The position numbers and the translations under genes were made by a program. Below are positions 23,789-35,082 of a DNA stretch of 64,000 nt, in pieces. The stretch is taken from the NCBI GenBank assembly GCA_013407085.1, contig JACCGJ010006484.1, forward strand, positions 186,001 through 250,000. Reading direction: 5' to 3'. Numbering within the stretch: the stretch's first letter is position 1; each line of letters begins with the position of its first letter. The notes below the pieces were generated by a model. The model was not told the origin of the DNA and did no database searches. It worked only from the letters and a program-made list of their open reading frames with translations. This DNA comes from Atriophallophorus winterbourni. Its lineage: Eukaryota > Platyhelminthes > Trematoda > Plagiorchiida > Microphallidae.

Positions 23789-25201
23789 CTGAATGAGAAT
23801 AGAAAAAAGATTATCAATATAATTGCGAAACAAAGTGATTTTCAAGTTTCCGTCACACGGAACAACTGCATGTCACACCGGACAAAATGGCTGACTTGAA
23901 AGTAAAATTCATTATGATGAAAGAGCTTATATTAATCAGATAACAGAGATAGCAAAGTACAGCAAATTCTACTTTGAAGGTGTGGAAAATTCGTGTAATT
24001 ATTTCAGATAAAATATTTATGTTCTGCATCGCAAAGCTCCTATCATTGTTTTGTAAAATAGTCGTTGGTTTGGAAGCCGCTTGAGGGTTATGTAATAACT
24101 CCCGATACTTTTCTGTCAAATTTTATTTGAGATGTATTTAGGTGAAGTACATACACTACAAACCGAGTTTTCCAGTCTTCATACTTCATGGAAGTGCTTG
24201 TTTTGAAGATGGAATGAAATTCATTGGGTTGGATAATTATAACATTCTTTTCCCGCAATTACTAAGGCAGACTTAGTGAACAATCCACAAATGCAATCTT
24301 TTAATTAACCAGCTCAAGTGACAAAAATACACACAACAACGAAATTATCTATTATCCCTCAGTGACATGCGATATCCGACTTGGTAATATCGGCACGTTT
24401 TTTTGCAAAAATGCACGTTCAAGACGGCACTGGTTGTGTTGACACAATTTGGCATCCTGTAATGATTTAGTCGCGTGACCCGAGCTGCAAACGACGATCC
24501 ATTGTTAATGGTGACAGGCAATTCGCAAAGTGTTATAAATTCCATATCGATCGGTATGCTCCGCCTATGTGTGCGACCACGTGCAATGTTTTCAAGCGAA
24601 TACAAGCATCTGACCGTCCCACCAGCATCGACAGCAATTCCGGCTTCACAGCTTCTGGAAACATCATATAATGATAATAATAATGTTATAAGTCCCCGCC
24701 AGTTATGCACTGGTTTACACTGAGATTTGGAGACGATATGAGAGGCCAATCTTTAGACACCACAAATTACCTTTTGAATATACTCAAGGAAAAGGCTTTG
24801 AATTTGCAGTTAGATATGTTAGACTTATTATATACTTTGAAGTAAAAAATTGAATGGTGTGAAACCATCGCCAACAGAGAATAAATTAAACAAGTTCTTA
24901 CGTATAGAACCATCATATGTGAGTAAATAATGAGTGGTGTTTAGCACAGTGAACAAATAAATCCGATGGCGCTAATATGACATTGCTAAATTACTTTATT
25001 TAGCGAAATCCGCCTAATTTGTCTACTTGCATCTACAAATGTTGCAGAATGTAGGAAGAAGGACGAAAATTGTTCTTATAATTTTTGAGTTTTCACACTA
25101 ATCAGTTAATCTCCAGTACTCGTAGTACACGTCAGCAAAGGGGGGTCTTTCGATTTGTTTCGATGATCCCTGAAACCATGAAAAATTAAAACAATCAGAT
25201 T

Positions 25202-25740
25202 TATACTTGAATGCCACTGGCACATAGGGTTCGTACAACGAACCATGGTGTTCAAACACAGAATCACATAGTGATTCTTGGTCAAGCACTCAATGCGCTT
25301 ATGGATGAACAAAGTAATGTGTTGCTCACATCCCTCGCACTTACACTCCACTACCGGTTTCTGGCTGTTTGCCGTCATCAGGTGGAGAGGGTAAGATTAG
25401 TCTCACTGAGCATTGAAAGAGTAGATACGTGGTAAACAAAGTTATACTTGAGTGCCACTGTTACATAGGGTTCGTACAACGAAACACGATGTTCAAACAC
25501 AGAATCACAAAGTGATTCTTGATCAGGCACTCAAGGCACTTATGGATGACCAAGGTAATGTGTTGCTCACATTCCCCGCACTTATGCAACAGTGGCATTC
25601 AAGTATAACTTTGTTTATCACTTATCTACTGTTGTAAGTCTCACTGAACCTAATATTACTGTCTCCACCTGATGACGGCAAACAGCCAGAAACCGGTAGT
25701 GGCGTGTAAGTGCGGGGGATGTTAGAAACGCATTACTTTG
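25202..25740. repeat. Compound family S repeat: tandem plus inverted copies
   Basis: A unit of about 240 bp starting TTATACTTGAATGCCACTG occurs at 25,202-25,441 and starts again at 25,442. From about 25,572 the sequence runs as its reverse complement to 25,740 (CAGTGGCATTCAAGTATAAC, later CCTGATGACGGCAAACAGCC). The right part can therefore fold back on the left. Small ORFs here (25,211-25,435; 25,452-25,637) arise from the repeat. The element looks like a fold-back transposon or a stack of SINEs inserted into each other. Confidence 0.75.
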
Positions 25741-25744
25741 TTAA

Positions 25745-25930
25745 AACAATCACCATACGCATGTATTTCCGTCACACACACCCAACGAGCGGTTTTGTGC
25801 TGTTTGCGCCCACCGGGTAACAAGAGTAAGATCAGAATCCGCATGCTTTTAAAAGTGGCGAAATGGTTAACAAAGTACAGACCTGTAAGCCACTGCTGAA
25901 TAGAGTTTGTACGACCAACCCATTTAATCA
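25745..25930 (+). repeat. Short interspersed repeat, family S
   Basis: Contains GAGCGGTTTTGTGCTGTTTG, then GTAAGATCAGAATCCGCATG, ending near GTACGACCAACCCA. It is closer to the 10,437 copy than to the compound element just to its left, so two subfamilies sit side by side. Confidence 0.6.
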
Positions 25931-26309
25931 CAAATGTAATGTATGATTTTGTGGAATTATTTTATTATTATTATTATTTGATTTACATAGCCAATCTCCG
26001 TATCAAGTGGATCTAATTCTACAGATTGCATTCAAGGGAATAGTTAGATTTAGAATTCTCCTGTGAATACTAGGTTCCATTGATCTTATATTGACAGAAA
26101 GTCGTTTAACGTTTAGCTGACAAAAAAGCTTGCAACAAATTTTGGTGCAGTTCAAATGTGTCCGTCGAGAAACCGGATTTGCAGAAGGTAATAAACATCG
26201 ATTCCAGACATCATTAAATCGTTCAACAGCATTTTCACATAATTCGTTAAAATTTCGCTGTTGATTATGTTTGATTTTACTGCCATTACATTCTTGTTGT
26301 CTATGTTGA

Positions 26310-26501
26310 TTAAAAACGCATATCACATGCGTACGATGATCTATTGCTCATTAGCGGTTCACATGAGAACACTCCAATCAAGAAGAAATAATCCCTCCAA
26401 AGGCGTTCACAGCGATAAACAGTACCCATCCGAGTGACTGCATTTGCACGCCGGCAACGTGATTCATGTTCAGAAGCCAAAAGTATCACATACGCTTTCA
26501 C
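26310..26501 (-). mobile_element. RTE-like LINE relic, C-terminal tail
   Basis: The minus strand reads SRCRRANAVTRMGTVYRCERLW, here split as SRCRRANAVTRMG and TVYRCERLWRDYF. It matches the basic stretch and the degenerate zinc-finger tail of the LINE pieces at 50,140-50,400 and 56,177-56,386 (SRRRRATDAIQ, then CQRCGRDC). Short and decayed. Confidence 0.5.
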
Positions 26502-26899
26502 AGCATAAAATGACTAGTAAACACTGTGTCTCCGAAATAATCGGTCAAAAGCAAATTCTTTCTAACTCATATGGTTAATGGTCAAGAGCTTTAATATATA
26601 ATTTGCAAACGCCTTTGTAGTGCTTTTGCTGTGTGTACAAAGCTAGACTGTTTGATTTTAATTATTTATAAATTAGCTCTTTTAGACCACGGTCATTTCC
26701 AATGCTATAAACTTAATCTTAACAGCTTAGGCTGTTGCTCCGTATACGAAACTTAAACAAAACTATTCATTGAATAAAGAGGTTGAATGGAAGTTCAACT
26801 AAAAGTAGTCCATTTGCGACTGATGCTGCTCGTAAGAATGATCAATGCTTGCTGCACATTGGGCCAATAAGATACAATGGATTGGCACATCATGTAACT

Positions 26900-27180
26900 C
26901 AGTTGGTACTCTAAAATTGTTTCAGTTAAAAAGCTTACTATCACATCGTGTGCGTATCTTTTGCTCTCGCCCTAAAAGCTTGTTTAAGCTGCGCAAAGAA
27001 AATGCTGAACAGTGTAGAAGCATGAAGATCTACTTGTTTTGGACCCGGAAAACTACAAAGCCTCTTAAATGCAATCAATAAATGTTCTAGCCACTTCATG
27101 CAACAATGTCATTTATTAACGAATTCAGACAGTCGTAGAAAGCAGCGAATAAAATAAACATTTTGTAATGCCAATTCCTA
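26900..27180 (-). mobile_element. RTE-like LINE relic, strongly decayed
   Basis: Shares spaced matches (GCAAAGAAAATGCTGAACAG, then CACTTCATGCAACAATG) with the LINE relics at 1,300-1,440 and 22,190-22,310, in the same orientation. No frame survives. The plus ORF at 26,845-27,081 is a shadow. Confidence 0.45.
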
Positions 27181-28689
27181 ATAACGGGGCTAAATGCCTA
27201 TTCGAGATCAGTCAAAACATCGTTTTATAGCATATGCTGCTCCAAAAACTTTTCTATAATTTGTTTCAGGAAGCGGATCACGCTTATGGTTGATCACCTC
27301 TTTAAAATTTCATAATGAAAATCGAAGAAAATTCCAGCATTTATTTTTGTGACGGATTGTTTATGCCTTTATTTGAGCAATTTACCTGAAACATTCAAAA
27401 TAGAGTCGCACAGTCGCCGCTATCACCGTTTATTTTAAATTACGTGATGATCTAGATGTATCGAACCTTTTGGATGACACATTCTTTCTGCCAGCACAAA
27501 AACGCAATCAATTAAGTAATTGTGTTATTGATATTCCACAGTATTTGGTGAGCTATATCAAATTCCGTCATCATTATAAGCTTTCCCTTTTGCTAAGTGA
27601 TTGATCGCTTTATCTAGTTTACCGAAATAGGGCGAATAACTAGAAGTTCAATGTTGAGTAAACGTTTAAACATTTTAAAAAGCACACGAAAACAGTTTTG
27701 TCTTTAGAGTAGAGAAGAGAAGTAATGAGTCCATAATTTATTTTTCGTCAACAATAAAGTAATCCTGAAGTAACTTGTTTAATCACCTTCAATATTCTTT
27801 AAACAAGTGCCACTCTTTGTCTTAAAATGCATAAAATTGATCATTGCAAATGTCCGTAGCATTTAAAATTATGTATTTAATGTCGGTCCAATAATCTCTT
27901 GTGCATCATCCAGCAGTTTGCTGAATTCATTTCTTGCTCCTAATTGAGAGCGTCTGGTTTCATCTTCTAGAATTCACTTAAGATTCATTAATGCTGACAG
28001 TTTCTCGTTCAAGACAATAGTCATTACAGAAGCTTTGGATCCAAATCCATTAACATTTTGAGATTTTTTCAATTCATAATTGCTAAGAGCGACTCAACGT
28101 GAGCAAATTTCATGCAATTCCCTATTTTTAGATTTCAATGCTTCCATCGCACAGCAAGAGCAGTTCCGCAAATTAAAACAGACATCAATCATTGACTTAG
28201 GAGTCAATTTTGCGGAAGGAAAGCTATTTTGCAAAGCTCAAGATTTTCGACAATAAATAAATGGTTAATGTAGCAGTTCGCGATCTGGCATGATCTCGAA
28301 AGTATTACGCTTCTCAAATTAGCATGCCACACTAGAATGAGCTCAAGATAATACCAATATTTTACACAAAGTCATTTTTAAATGACTCAATGCTGTGTTG
28401 TACTTTGCAAATAGATTATTTATTAACTCGAAAAGCTAATATAAAATCTAGGGTAAAAAATTTATTCACGTAATTGTTCTAGTCAATTTTGTTTAGTAAA
28501 TGTCGTAACAATATTATTTAAAGTGAAACGATTGCAAATTTATTCTTCACATTATTGAATAGACTAAAAATGGACTGAAAATTGCACTAAGTTGTACTTT
28601 AGTCATACTAAACTTTGATGCAGCACTTGAAACATATTTACTGACCATCTTTTCATTTTTTATCGAAGATAATTCTCCGAGTAATGCTG

Positions 28690-28870
28690 CTCCATGTATA
28701 TGGCTAGTTAAGATTTAAACTTTAAACCACTGTTTAATAAGTTTGGCACGACCAGCCCTGCAATAACATGTGTCCACACATATGCAGATGGGTTGAACAC
28801 ATGGTTTTAAACAAAGATCCTAGTTAGAATCTATTTTCGTTTTGGTGTGTGTGTGTGAGTAGAATGCATG
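28690..28870 (-). repeat. Family S repeat, partial
   Basis: Carries CCACTGTTTAATAAGTTTGG and CACGACCAGCCCTGCAATAA, a weak reverse-complement match to family S, and ends in a short GT run. Confidence 0.35.
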
Positions 28871-30406
28871 CAAATATAAAGAGCTATCATTTTCTTGCAT
28901 TTTCCGTTGATTTTGCAAAGCCTAGCAAAGTTAGGCACAAACTCATCGTAAAGTTTCCTAAGTCTAATGGGCTGTTATTTTATTGCGAAAATATTTCAAT
29001 GAGTATATATCCAAGTAAGCAAACAAAGAGGAAGAGCTTAAATTTATTAGCAATACGCTTCAAATAGCTAATTCATTGAACACACAATACTGTAACTAAG
29101 AAACAAGAGACTAATACAGACTGCTTGCTGTTTTGAACTCTGTACGATTCACATTCTTATCTGAGAAACTGAAAAAAATAATGTATCCTGTTTTAATGGC
29201 TGCAGTTGAACGAGATCAATCAGCTCCGATCAAAACCTTTATCAGAATTCTAACAACATTGCAGTAAATTGAATTTGGAAATCGAAGATTTTTGGTGTGA
29301 AAATGATTGTACGTCATTCCCCTAACGTCTTGTAGGATACTTGTAGTTAGTTTGCGCTAAGAAAAGTAAAACACACTGCAGGCAAGAAATTAAAGTCGAT
29401 ATGCAAAGGATTGCATACGTTTTTTTATTTTCGTCAGCACACATTTTCCATTAGACATTGAGTTTAGGTCGCTTACCGTTGGCTTATGTAGTCTGATAAC
29501 GTAGAGATTCTGTTAAACGTGGTCCAATTGTTTAAAGAAATTCGTTACCCTTAAAACAGTTGACTTTTATTCAAAATGACAGAAGTAGTCTTGAAAATAA
29601 AACGCAATGCTCGTTTAACCATTCTTAAAATAGAAAAATTATTAAGCCATAAACGTGTAGCAATAGCAGTTGCTGTTCATAATAGAATCCTTATTCTTCT
29701 TCACGTGTCACCTGATATATTCATTTAATTGGTCTTCGGCATATTTTACTGAAAATACGCAGTCGTTACATTTGTGCCTACTCACTAGACTTTGTTTTCA
29801 TCATATAAATAAATGAATTGGATCGTTTTGTTAAGAATTTCCTAATAATTGAACAACTGTTTCACGAGTATCTCGATGTTTGAAATCCAAAATGTTTGGT
29901 CTTGGATCAGCGGATCATGGAAATGATTTCAGTCCCAGATATGATATTATGGGGGAAAATCTCGTGAGAAATTTAGTCAAATATCTGATCTAAGCGACAC
30001 GAGGAAGCACAGAAGTTACATGGAGCAAAGAATATATGAAAGCCAATTGCGTTCTAAAACTGACGGAATGAACAATCATAGCACAACACTTCTCGATTCC
30101 GATAAAAAACTTAATGAATGTTTTCTGATATATAACCGTATAAAACGAAAAATTTCAATAATCAATTTTGAGAACTAATTGTTTATACATTTCGGAACTA
30201 TTAATTGTGTCACATCTTTCAAGTTGCTTCATACACAATAATGAACATTATGTTTGGCACTTTTCAGACAAAACCTAGCTTTACCTATTGTTCGAAAATT
30301 CACAAAGATTCACGTAATTTTGTTTGACACAAATAGCTAATTTGTAAATCTTAATAACCAAATTGTAAAGAATCGGGGAAAATTAAAAAAACAAATTATT
30401 ATTTAC

Positions 30407-30590
30407 CTAGATGATACATGAGGTGGCTCACTGCAATCATATGCTTCAAGATAAAAAATGGCTGAGGGTTTGATTAATTTCTGTTTTTTGACTAGTAAAT
30501 CTGCAAATCCGTATTTTGCATCCGTAATTTTAGCTACCAGCGGTGATTCAGAGCCGTCGAGTGAAATAATTTTTATATCACAAAGCGAAC
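30407..30590 (-). CDS. CLSTN: Calsyntenin exon: end of cadherin repeat 1
   Basis: This is the first calsyntenin exon in transcript order that I could find. Calsyntenins are type I membrane proteins of the secretory pathway and synapse, with two cadherin repeats, a LamG/LNS domain and a kinesin-binding tail. On the minus strand the exon is bounded by an acceptor ending TATATTGCAG and a donor GTAAAT, and is open throughout (2 nt + 60 codons + 2 nt). The peptide carries SLCDIKI near the start and YLEAYDC near the end, matching the family's ICGFKI and IQAYDCG blocks. It has no in-frame Met, so a Met-started ORF search misses it. It ends in phase 2 and joins the exon at 23,574-23,788 in frame (AG+A). 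The upstream exon, needed in phase 1, was not located. Confidence 0.85.
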
Positions 30591-31054
30591 CTGCAATATA
30601 ATAAAATGTTTAATTACTTTCTGGAGTTGTTTTTCCGCGCGGAGAAGCTTGCAGACGAGGTCTTATATAAATATTTTTCGTTCCTTCCCACAAATAGCCA
30701 GTATAAATTATTGATTGTCCAGAGGGAAAAATAAAAGAAACATCAGCGGTACATATTGTAGCTACATTTTTATTAATTTATGTACAACTAACCATATAAA
30801 ATAAATACATTTATCAATAGCATCGTTATGTTATGTAGTTTAGAAGCATTTTCGAAATGCCACATTCAAACTATTTTAAATTCGTACAAAAAATGAAACA
30901 TTCTTTGGTCAATCAAAACAAGATATTAATTTTGTTGATCATATAAGTAATACTCGAAGAAAACTAATCAGAAACAGTAGCAAAATATTGCACAACCTAT
31001 TTTGTCATTGACAAATCGCGTGAAGTGTAATGTATGTGCCAACAATTATTGTAA
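30591..31054. other. Gap between calsyntenin exon and LINE cluster
   Basis: About 460 bp of AT-rich DNA, presumably the start of the next calsyntenin intron upstream. No exon, repeat or regulatory motif recognised. Confidence 0.6.
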
Positions 31055-31389
31055 TTTCAGTTCAGTTCAGTTCAGTTGCCGATCAAGAGTCCAGAATTTC
31101 TTTCGGTGAAAAGCTGCAGGAAAGCAACCACCAAAGCGTTTATTGGTATTGTGATTTGTATATCCTCGAAGATCGCGATGCCAAGGGATTATCCGGGTTG
31201 TATTTAGGAAGCACCTCGTTATGATTGATGCTGGAAAGATAAAAATACATTTCTCTTCACCAGTACGGTAAGGGGTCAGCTATAGAAGAGTTGTGTATTA
31301 AACAAACATAACTTTAGCATGTACTTATTTACCAAACAACGCTAAAAATGGTGAACTACCTAATCTTGCATAAAGATTAGGGGGAGAAT

Positions 31390-31629
31390 TCAGGAAAAAA
31401 GCTCACCCGAGATGCTGTCCAAACCATGCTTAAAACTTGCGACAGAACTGCAGGATATAAGTTCTTCTGGAAGCCGTTTCCAGAAATTTACCACCCTGAG
31501 GTTGAAAAAGTTTGTCCTGGAGACTAGTCTACATCGCTCTTTAGCAAGTTTGAGTGAATGGCCCCGGGTACCCAGCTCGGGACATAAGGCAAAGAAGTCG
31601 GTCATGATAACGCCACTTAACCCCTTCAA
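31390..31629 (-). pseudogene. LINE A1 RT C-terminal domain
   Basis: Reads TRTNFFNLRVVNFWKRLPEE, the usual end of CR1-type reverse transcriptases (R-x-FF-x-R-V-x-x-W-N-x-LP). The stop at its end is followed by a 3' UTR of about 330 bp that is shared with copies A2 and A3. Confidence 0.75.
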
Positions 31630-32321
31630 TTAAGCCACAACTCAAACGACGGCGCGTAAGTGAAAAAAGATCTAGGGACTTCAGGCGTGCAGCATAAGAT
31701 TTCCCTCGCTGACCCTAAATCATGCGAGTTGCGTGACGCTGTACGCTTTCGAGTTGAACTATATCCTTCTTGTAGTAAGGGCACCACGCCTGGATACAAT
31801 ATTCTAAATGCGGCCGAACTAATGGCTTGTAAAGGGGCAGGAATACATAGGGTCTTCTGCTGGATAACACGGATCTCAGCCGAAAGAGAAATTTGCGAGC
31901 ACGTTGAGCTGCAGCGGCGCAGTGGTCCTCCCATTTGAAGTCAGTCGTAACTAGTACTCCTAAATCCTTAACACGCTATGTGGCGCTAACAGTGAGAGAA
32001 TTGCCTGACACCTGAACTGAAATCTTGTCAACAATTGCTGACAAGAGTTGGCCCTTATTAAGGTTTAGTGGGACGTCCCAATTGTGTGACCAGTTTATGA
32101 CCCGTTCAAGGTCGTGCATCAAGGTATCTTCATCCGTTGATCCGATGAATTTCACATCATCTGCAAAAATGAAGCATAGGCACTTCAATGCAGCGGACAA
32201 GTCATGGATGAAAATCAGGAATAGAACAGGACCAAGTACCGAACCTTGGGTACACCATTGATCACGTCAGTTTCATTCGCAACTCGCAATGTCCTACCTG
32301 TTAGGACGGCCTTTATCCAAG

Positions 32322-32496
32322 TGTTGCATAGGTAGAGGACGAACTATCGATTAATCACCAGTGAATATCGATCGTGAGTTTAAATTGTGCTTGGTTGACT
32401 GTGGGACATTTCGTTCGTTAAATACACGAGTTCAGTTACAGTTGTGTTCTGTCGAACTCACGGCTGGGCCAGTAGTAGCAACCCACAGATATAACA
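32322..32496 (+). repeat. 5' LTR, 175 bp
   Basis: Begins TG and ends CA. It matches the 3' LTR over its length except for scattered substitutions and about 24 bp that are absent here (GCTCGCTGACTTTATAG and flanking bases). Confidence 0.9.
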
Positions 32497-32497
32497 A

Positions 32498-32728
32498 TTG
32501 GCGACGGGGTGCGAACAATTTTTAAATTATCAAAGAATGTCTGTGCCAATTGAATTCGCAAAAGAATTGCCTAAGCAACAGAAACAGATGTTTGAAGAGT
32601 CAATACAACAAATGGCATTTCAGACAATATACATTCCAAGTTCGGGACAATCAATAGAGAGTCTACTCTACGAATGTCAGTACCGCTGGATCTCCTACAA
32701 GAATTATTCAACGTTCAGCTGCTGTTAA
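32498..32728 (+). pseudogene. Gag-like N-terminal fragment of the LTR element
   Basis: A 76-codon frame starting just after the primer-binding site (MATGCEQFLNYQRMSVPIEF, then AKELPKQQKQMFEESIQQM). Position and charge suit the start of Gag, but no specific Gag motif is present. It ends in a stop and the region after it is collapsed. Confidence 0.5.
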
Positions 32729-32911
32729 TAAAGAAAGTTGCAGTTCATCGAATAAACAGTTCAATCTCCAGAGTATCAGTTCAGATTTAAGTGAATAACT
32801 TGGAAGAAATTCAGTCGCATACAGTAAATGAAGTCGAATTTGATTCATTGAAATTGAAAATGAACACAAAAGACGCTACTACAGAAAATATGTTCCTGTC
32901 CCACAGAAATT

Positions 32912-33466
32912 ATGAGTTACAAACTAAATTTGAATCAAAGCTACAGTCTGACCCCGACAGTAAGTTACAAAAGGTCAGTAAAAAAATGCCGGAGTGTGAT
33001 GAAGCATAAACCTGAACCAGGAACGAGAGCACTGCCTCTAATCTCAGCCGCAGATGCTGTTCCATACAGCAGGAGAATCAGTAGAGAATTAACTGGTAAA
33101 AGAATACAACGAAGCAAAGCCCATGATGTCATGTCTGAATTTCGACGGAAAGGGGAGGTTGAAGAGCTTAACCAGAAACATGTAATCAATCGTGTGAAAA
33201 CTGTACTTCCGAGTTACGCACACGGACGGTTCATAAAACGATTGACTACCCGACACAAGCAATATAATTGCAGAATGGAACCTCAGTTGAACAAACACCG
33301 TGGTGCAAAACTGAAAATGCTTTCTACTGAGGATCAAGTTTATGTAAAGAACATACGACACACAAAGGAACCTTCAAAACTATTTCCACGAGAAATCTTC
33401 ATAAAAACAGAGGCTTTACCTAACGGCCTCATCAATCATCCAGCAACGCGTTACCTAAAGCCTTAA
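32912..33466 (+). pseudogene. Fusion ORF with integrase-tail-like end in the LTR element
   Basis: A 184-codon basic frame. Near the end, KHRGAKLKMLSTEDQVYVKN followed by IRHTKEPSKLF resembles the segment after the integrase core in Ty3/gypsy elements (usually F-x-x-G-D-x-V-Y-V-R-N, then a W-x-P motif). The front half has no recognised domain. It is likely produced by an internal deletion that joined Gag and the pol end. Confidence 0.6.
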
Positions 33467-33541
33467 GTTTATAAAACCAGAATTCGGCCAAACAGCACCT
33501 GCTTAGCAATCGTCCCGTGTTAATTTTTTTAAAAGGGGAGG

Positions 33542-33739
33542 TGTTGTATAGGTAGTTGACGAACATTCGATTAATCACCAGTGAATTTCGATCGTGAGTT
33601 CAAATTGTGCTTGGTTGACTGTGGAGCATTTCGTTGGCTCGCTGACTTTATAGTTCGTTCGTTAAATACACGAGTTCAGTTACAGTTGTGTTCTGTCGAA
33701 CTCACGACTGGGCCAGTAGTAGCAACCACAGATATAACA
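33542..33739 (+). repeat. 3' LTR, 198 bp
   Basis: Begins TGTTG, ends AACA and is followed by the CCAAG duplication. It has an extra segment next to a TTCGTT repeat that the 5' LTR lacks; a slippage deletion in the 5' LTR is the simplest reading. Confidence 0.9.
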
Positions 33740-33801
33740 CCAAGCAAATAGACTACCCCGTATGCCTTGCGCTGCAAGCTTAGTCTCTAGAAGGCGGTGG
33801 T

Positions 33802-34083
33802 TTACGAATCAAAAGCCTTGCTGAAGTCCTGGTAGAGGGCTTCGACAGGCTTCCCTTCATCCATCCTTTTAGTGGCAGTATTGATAAAACTAAGAAGGTA
33901 TGTCGGGCAGGATCTACCCTTAAGAAATCCATGCTGAGTTAAACTCAGTAGGAAATGCTGACAGAGATGCTGACAGATTTTGTCACGCAGAAGTTTTTCC
34001 ATTACTTTCGAGACGATGCTAGTCAGGCTGACGGGTCTATAGTTCCCAACAGTTGGGATACAACCACTCTTGTGCATTGACAC
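33802..34083 (-). pseudogene. LINE A1 reverse transcriptase, N-terminal blocks
   Basis: Carries NYRPVSLTSIVSKVMEKLL, LTQHGFLKGRSCPTYLLSF and LYQDFSKAFDS, RT blocks 1 to 3. The LTR insertion follows about 60 bp later, so the FADD box is 1.5 kb away at about 32,140-32,170. Confidence 0.85.
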
Positions 34084-34098
34084 GATTATAGCTTCTTT

Positions 34099-34994
34099 TC
34101 ACTCACTAGGAACCACTCCCATGTTCACGCATGAATTGAAAAGCCTGCATAAGGGTTCCGTAAGCACTGGAGAGAGATTCTTTAGCATAATCGAGTGGAT
34201 AGCATCTGGTCCCTCAGCTTTGTTGACGCGAACATGGATAAGTGCTTCATACACCTCGGATTCCATGAAGGACAACTCATCTAGTGCAGGAGCGCCAGGT
34301 AGTAGATCACACGAGCTAGACGGAGCATTTAAATAATTATCAAGTCTCTGAACGCCACTGAAGAACCTAGAGAAAGCAATCGCCTTAGACAGGTCTGTAT
34401 CGGCTAATTTTCCGTCCTCCAGATTTAAATCTCCAATGTTTTCCCTGGTTTTTCCTTTCGATTGAGCGTAGCTATAAAATCTTTTGGGATTGGATTTAGC
34501 ATCCCTAGCTAAGGATAACTCAAACTCCTGTTTGATCAAAAGCTGTATTTAACACCAGCGTTCCGAGCGGTTTTGTATCGGACATAAGAACCAAAAGTGA
34601 GAAATAGCTTATATTGCCGCCATAAACGATATCTTTCATAGGTAGACCGACGAACTCGAGGAGTCCACCAGGGCGGCCTATGATGCTTTTTCACGACTTG
34701 CAGCGGAGCGTGCTTGTCTTGTAACTCCTTGAGATACTTACAAATTTTAGCCCAGTTTTCACTTACATTGAAATCGTTAGAGAACTGATAGAAAGATTTT
34801 GAAGTCTGTAGAAGAAAATACCAGTCTACAAGCCTAAGATTTCGTCTAGGGCGAGCAGTAGGTTTGTGAAACCGCAGTACCGCTTCGAAGCTTATCATTA
34901 CGTGATCGATTTTGCCGAGCGGTGGTAGGCATTTTAAAAATCTAAGGCTTCGGGCTGTGACGACAATACTAGTTTGAGAGTGGATAGAGTACAT
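34099..34994 (-). pseudogene. LINE A1 segment between endonuclease and RT
   Basis: Two frames (34,536-34,994 and 34,099-34,539) joined by a frameshift. They carry HRPPWWTPRVRRSTYERYR, KSNPKRFYSYAQSKGKTREN and VNKAEGPDAIHSIMLKNLS, all typical of CR1-type pol proteins before the RT core. The same blocks occur in copy A2 (39,018-39,450). Confidence 0.85.
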
Positions 34995-35082
34995 CCATTA
35001 CGAAACCTCGTACGATCACTCACATGCTGATGCAGCGCATGATCATGGAGCCATTCGAGAAACATTTCGGATTGCTTGGTGA

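Larger units (their letters stand above)
23789..30406 (-). other. Calsyntenin intron (6.6 kb) rich in repeats
   Basis: Between the cadherin repeat exons. It contains a compound family S repeat (25,202-25,740), another copy (25,745-25,930), RTE relics (26,310-26,501 and about 26,900-27,180) and a partial family S copy (28,690-28,870). The 23,853-25,200 and 28,900-30,400 stretches show nothing recognisable. The two neighbouring exons join in frame without it. Confidence 0.7.
32322..33739 (+). mobile_element. Small Ty3/gypsy-like LTR element nested in LINE A1
   Basis: The 5' LTR is 32,322-32,496 (TGTTGCATAGG ... ATATAACA) and the 3' LTR 33,542-33,739 (TGTTGTATAGG ... ATATAACA). CCAAG duplications flank it at 32,317-32,321 and 33,740-33,744. 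Right after the 5' LTR comes ATTGGCGACGGGGTGCGAAC, a likely tRNA primer-binding site. Before the 3' LTR is a purine tract (AAAAGGGGAGG). The internal part is only about 1,045 bp: a Gag-like start (32,498-32,728), then a segment ending in an integrase-tail-like block, with no protease, RT or integrase core. It must have relied on a relative for movement. Confidence 0.9.

Noticed and set aside
24345..24749. Minus-strand ORF of 134 codons in the large calsyntenin intron, considered as an extra cadherin exon
   Set aside because: The exons on either side (30,407-30,590 and 23,574-23,788) join directly in frame (AG+A) with continuous family similarity, and this ORF has no clear splice donor or cadherin motif.
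25202..25740. Considered as a CRISPR-like or satellite array because of repeated units
   Set aside because: Only two direct units and one inverted unit of about 240 bp are present, with copies dispersed elsewhere, as expected of a transposable element in a eukaryote.
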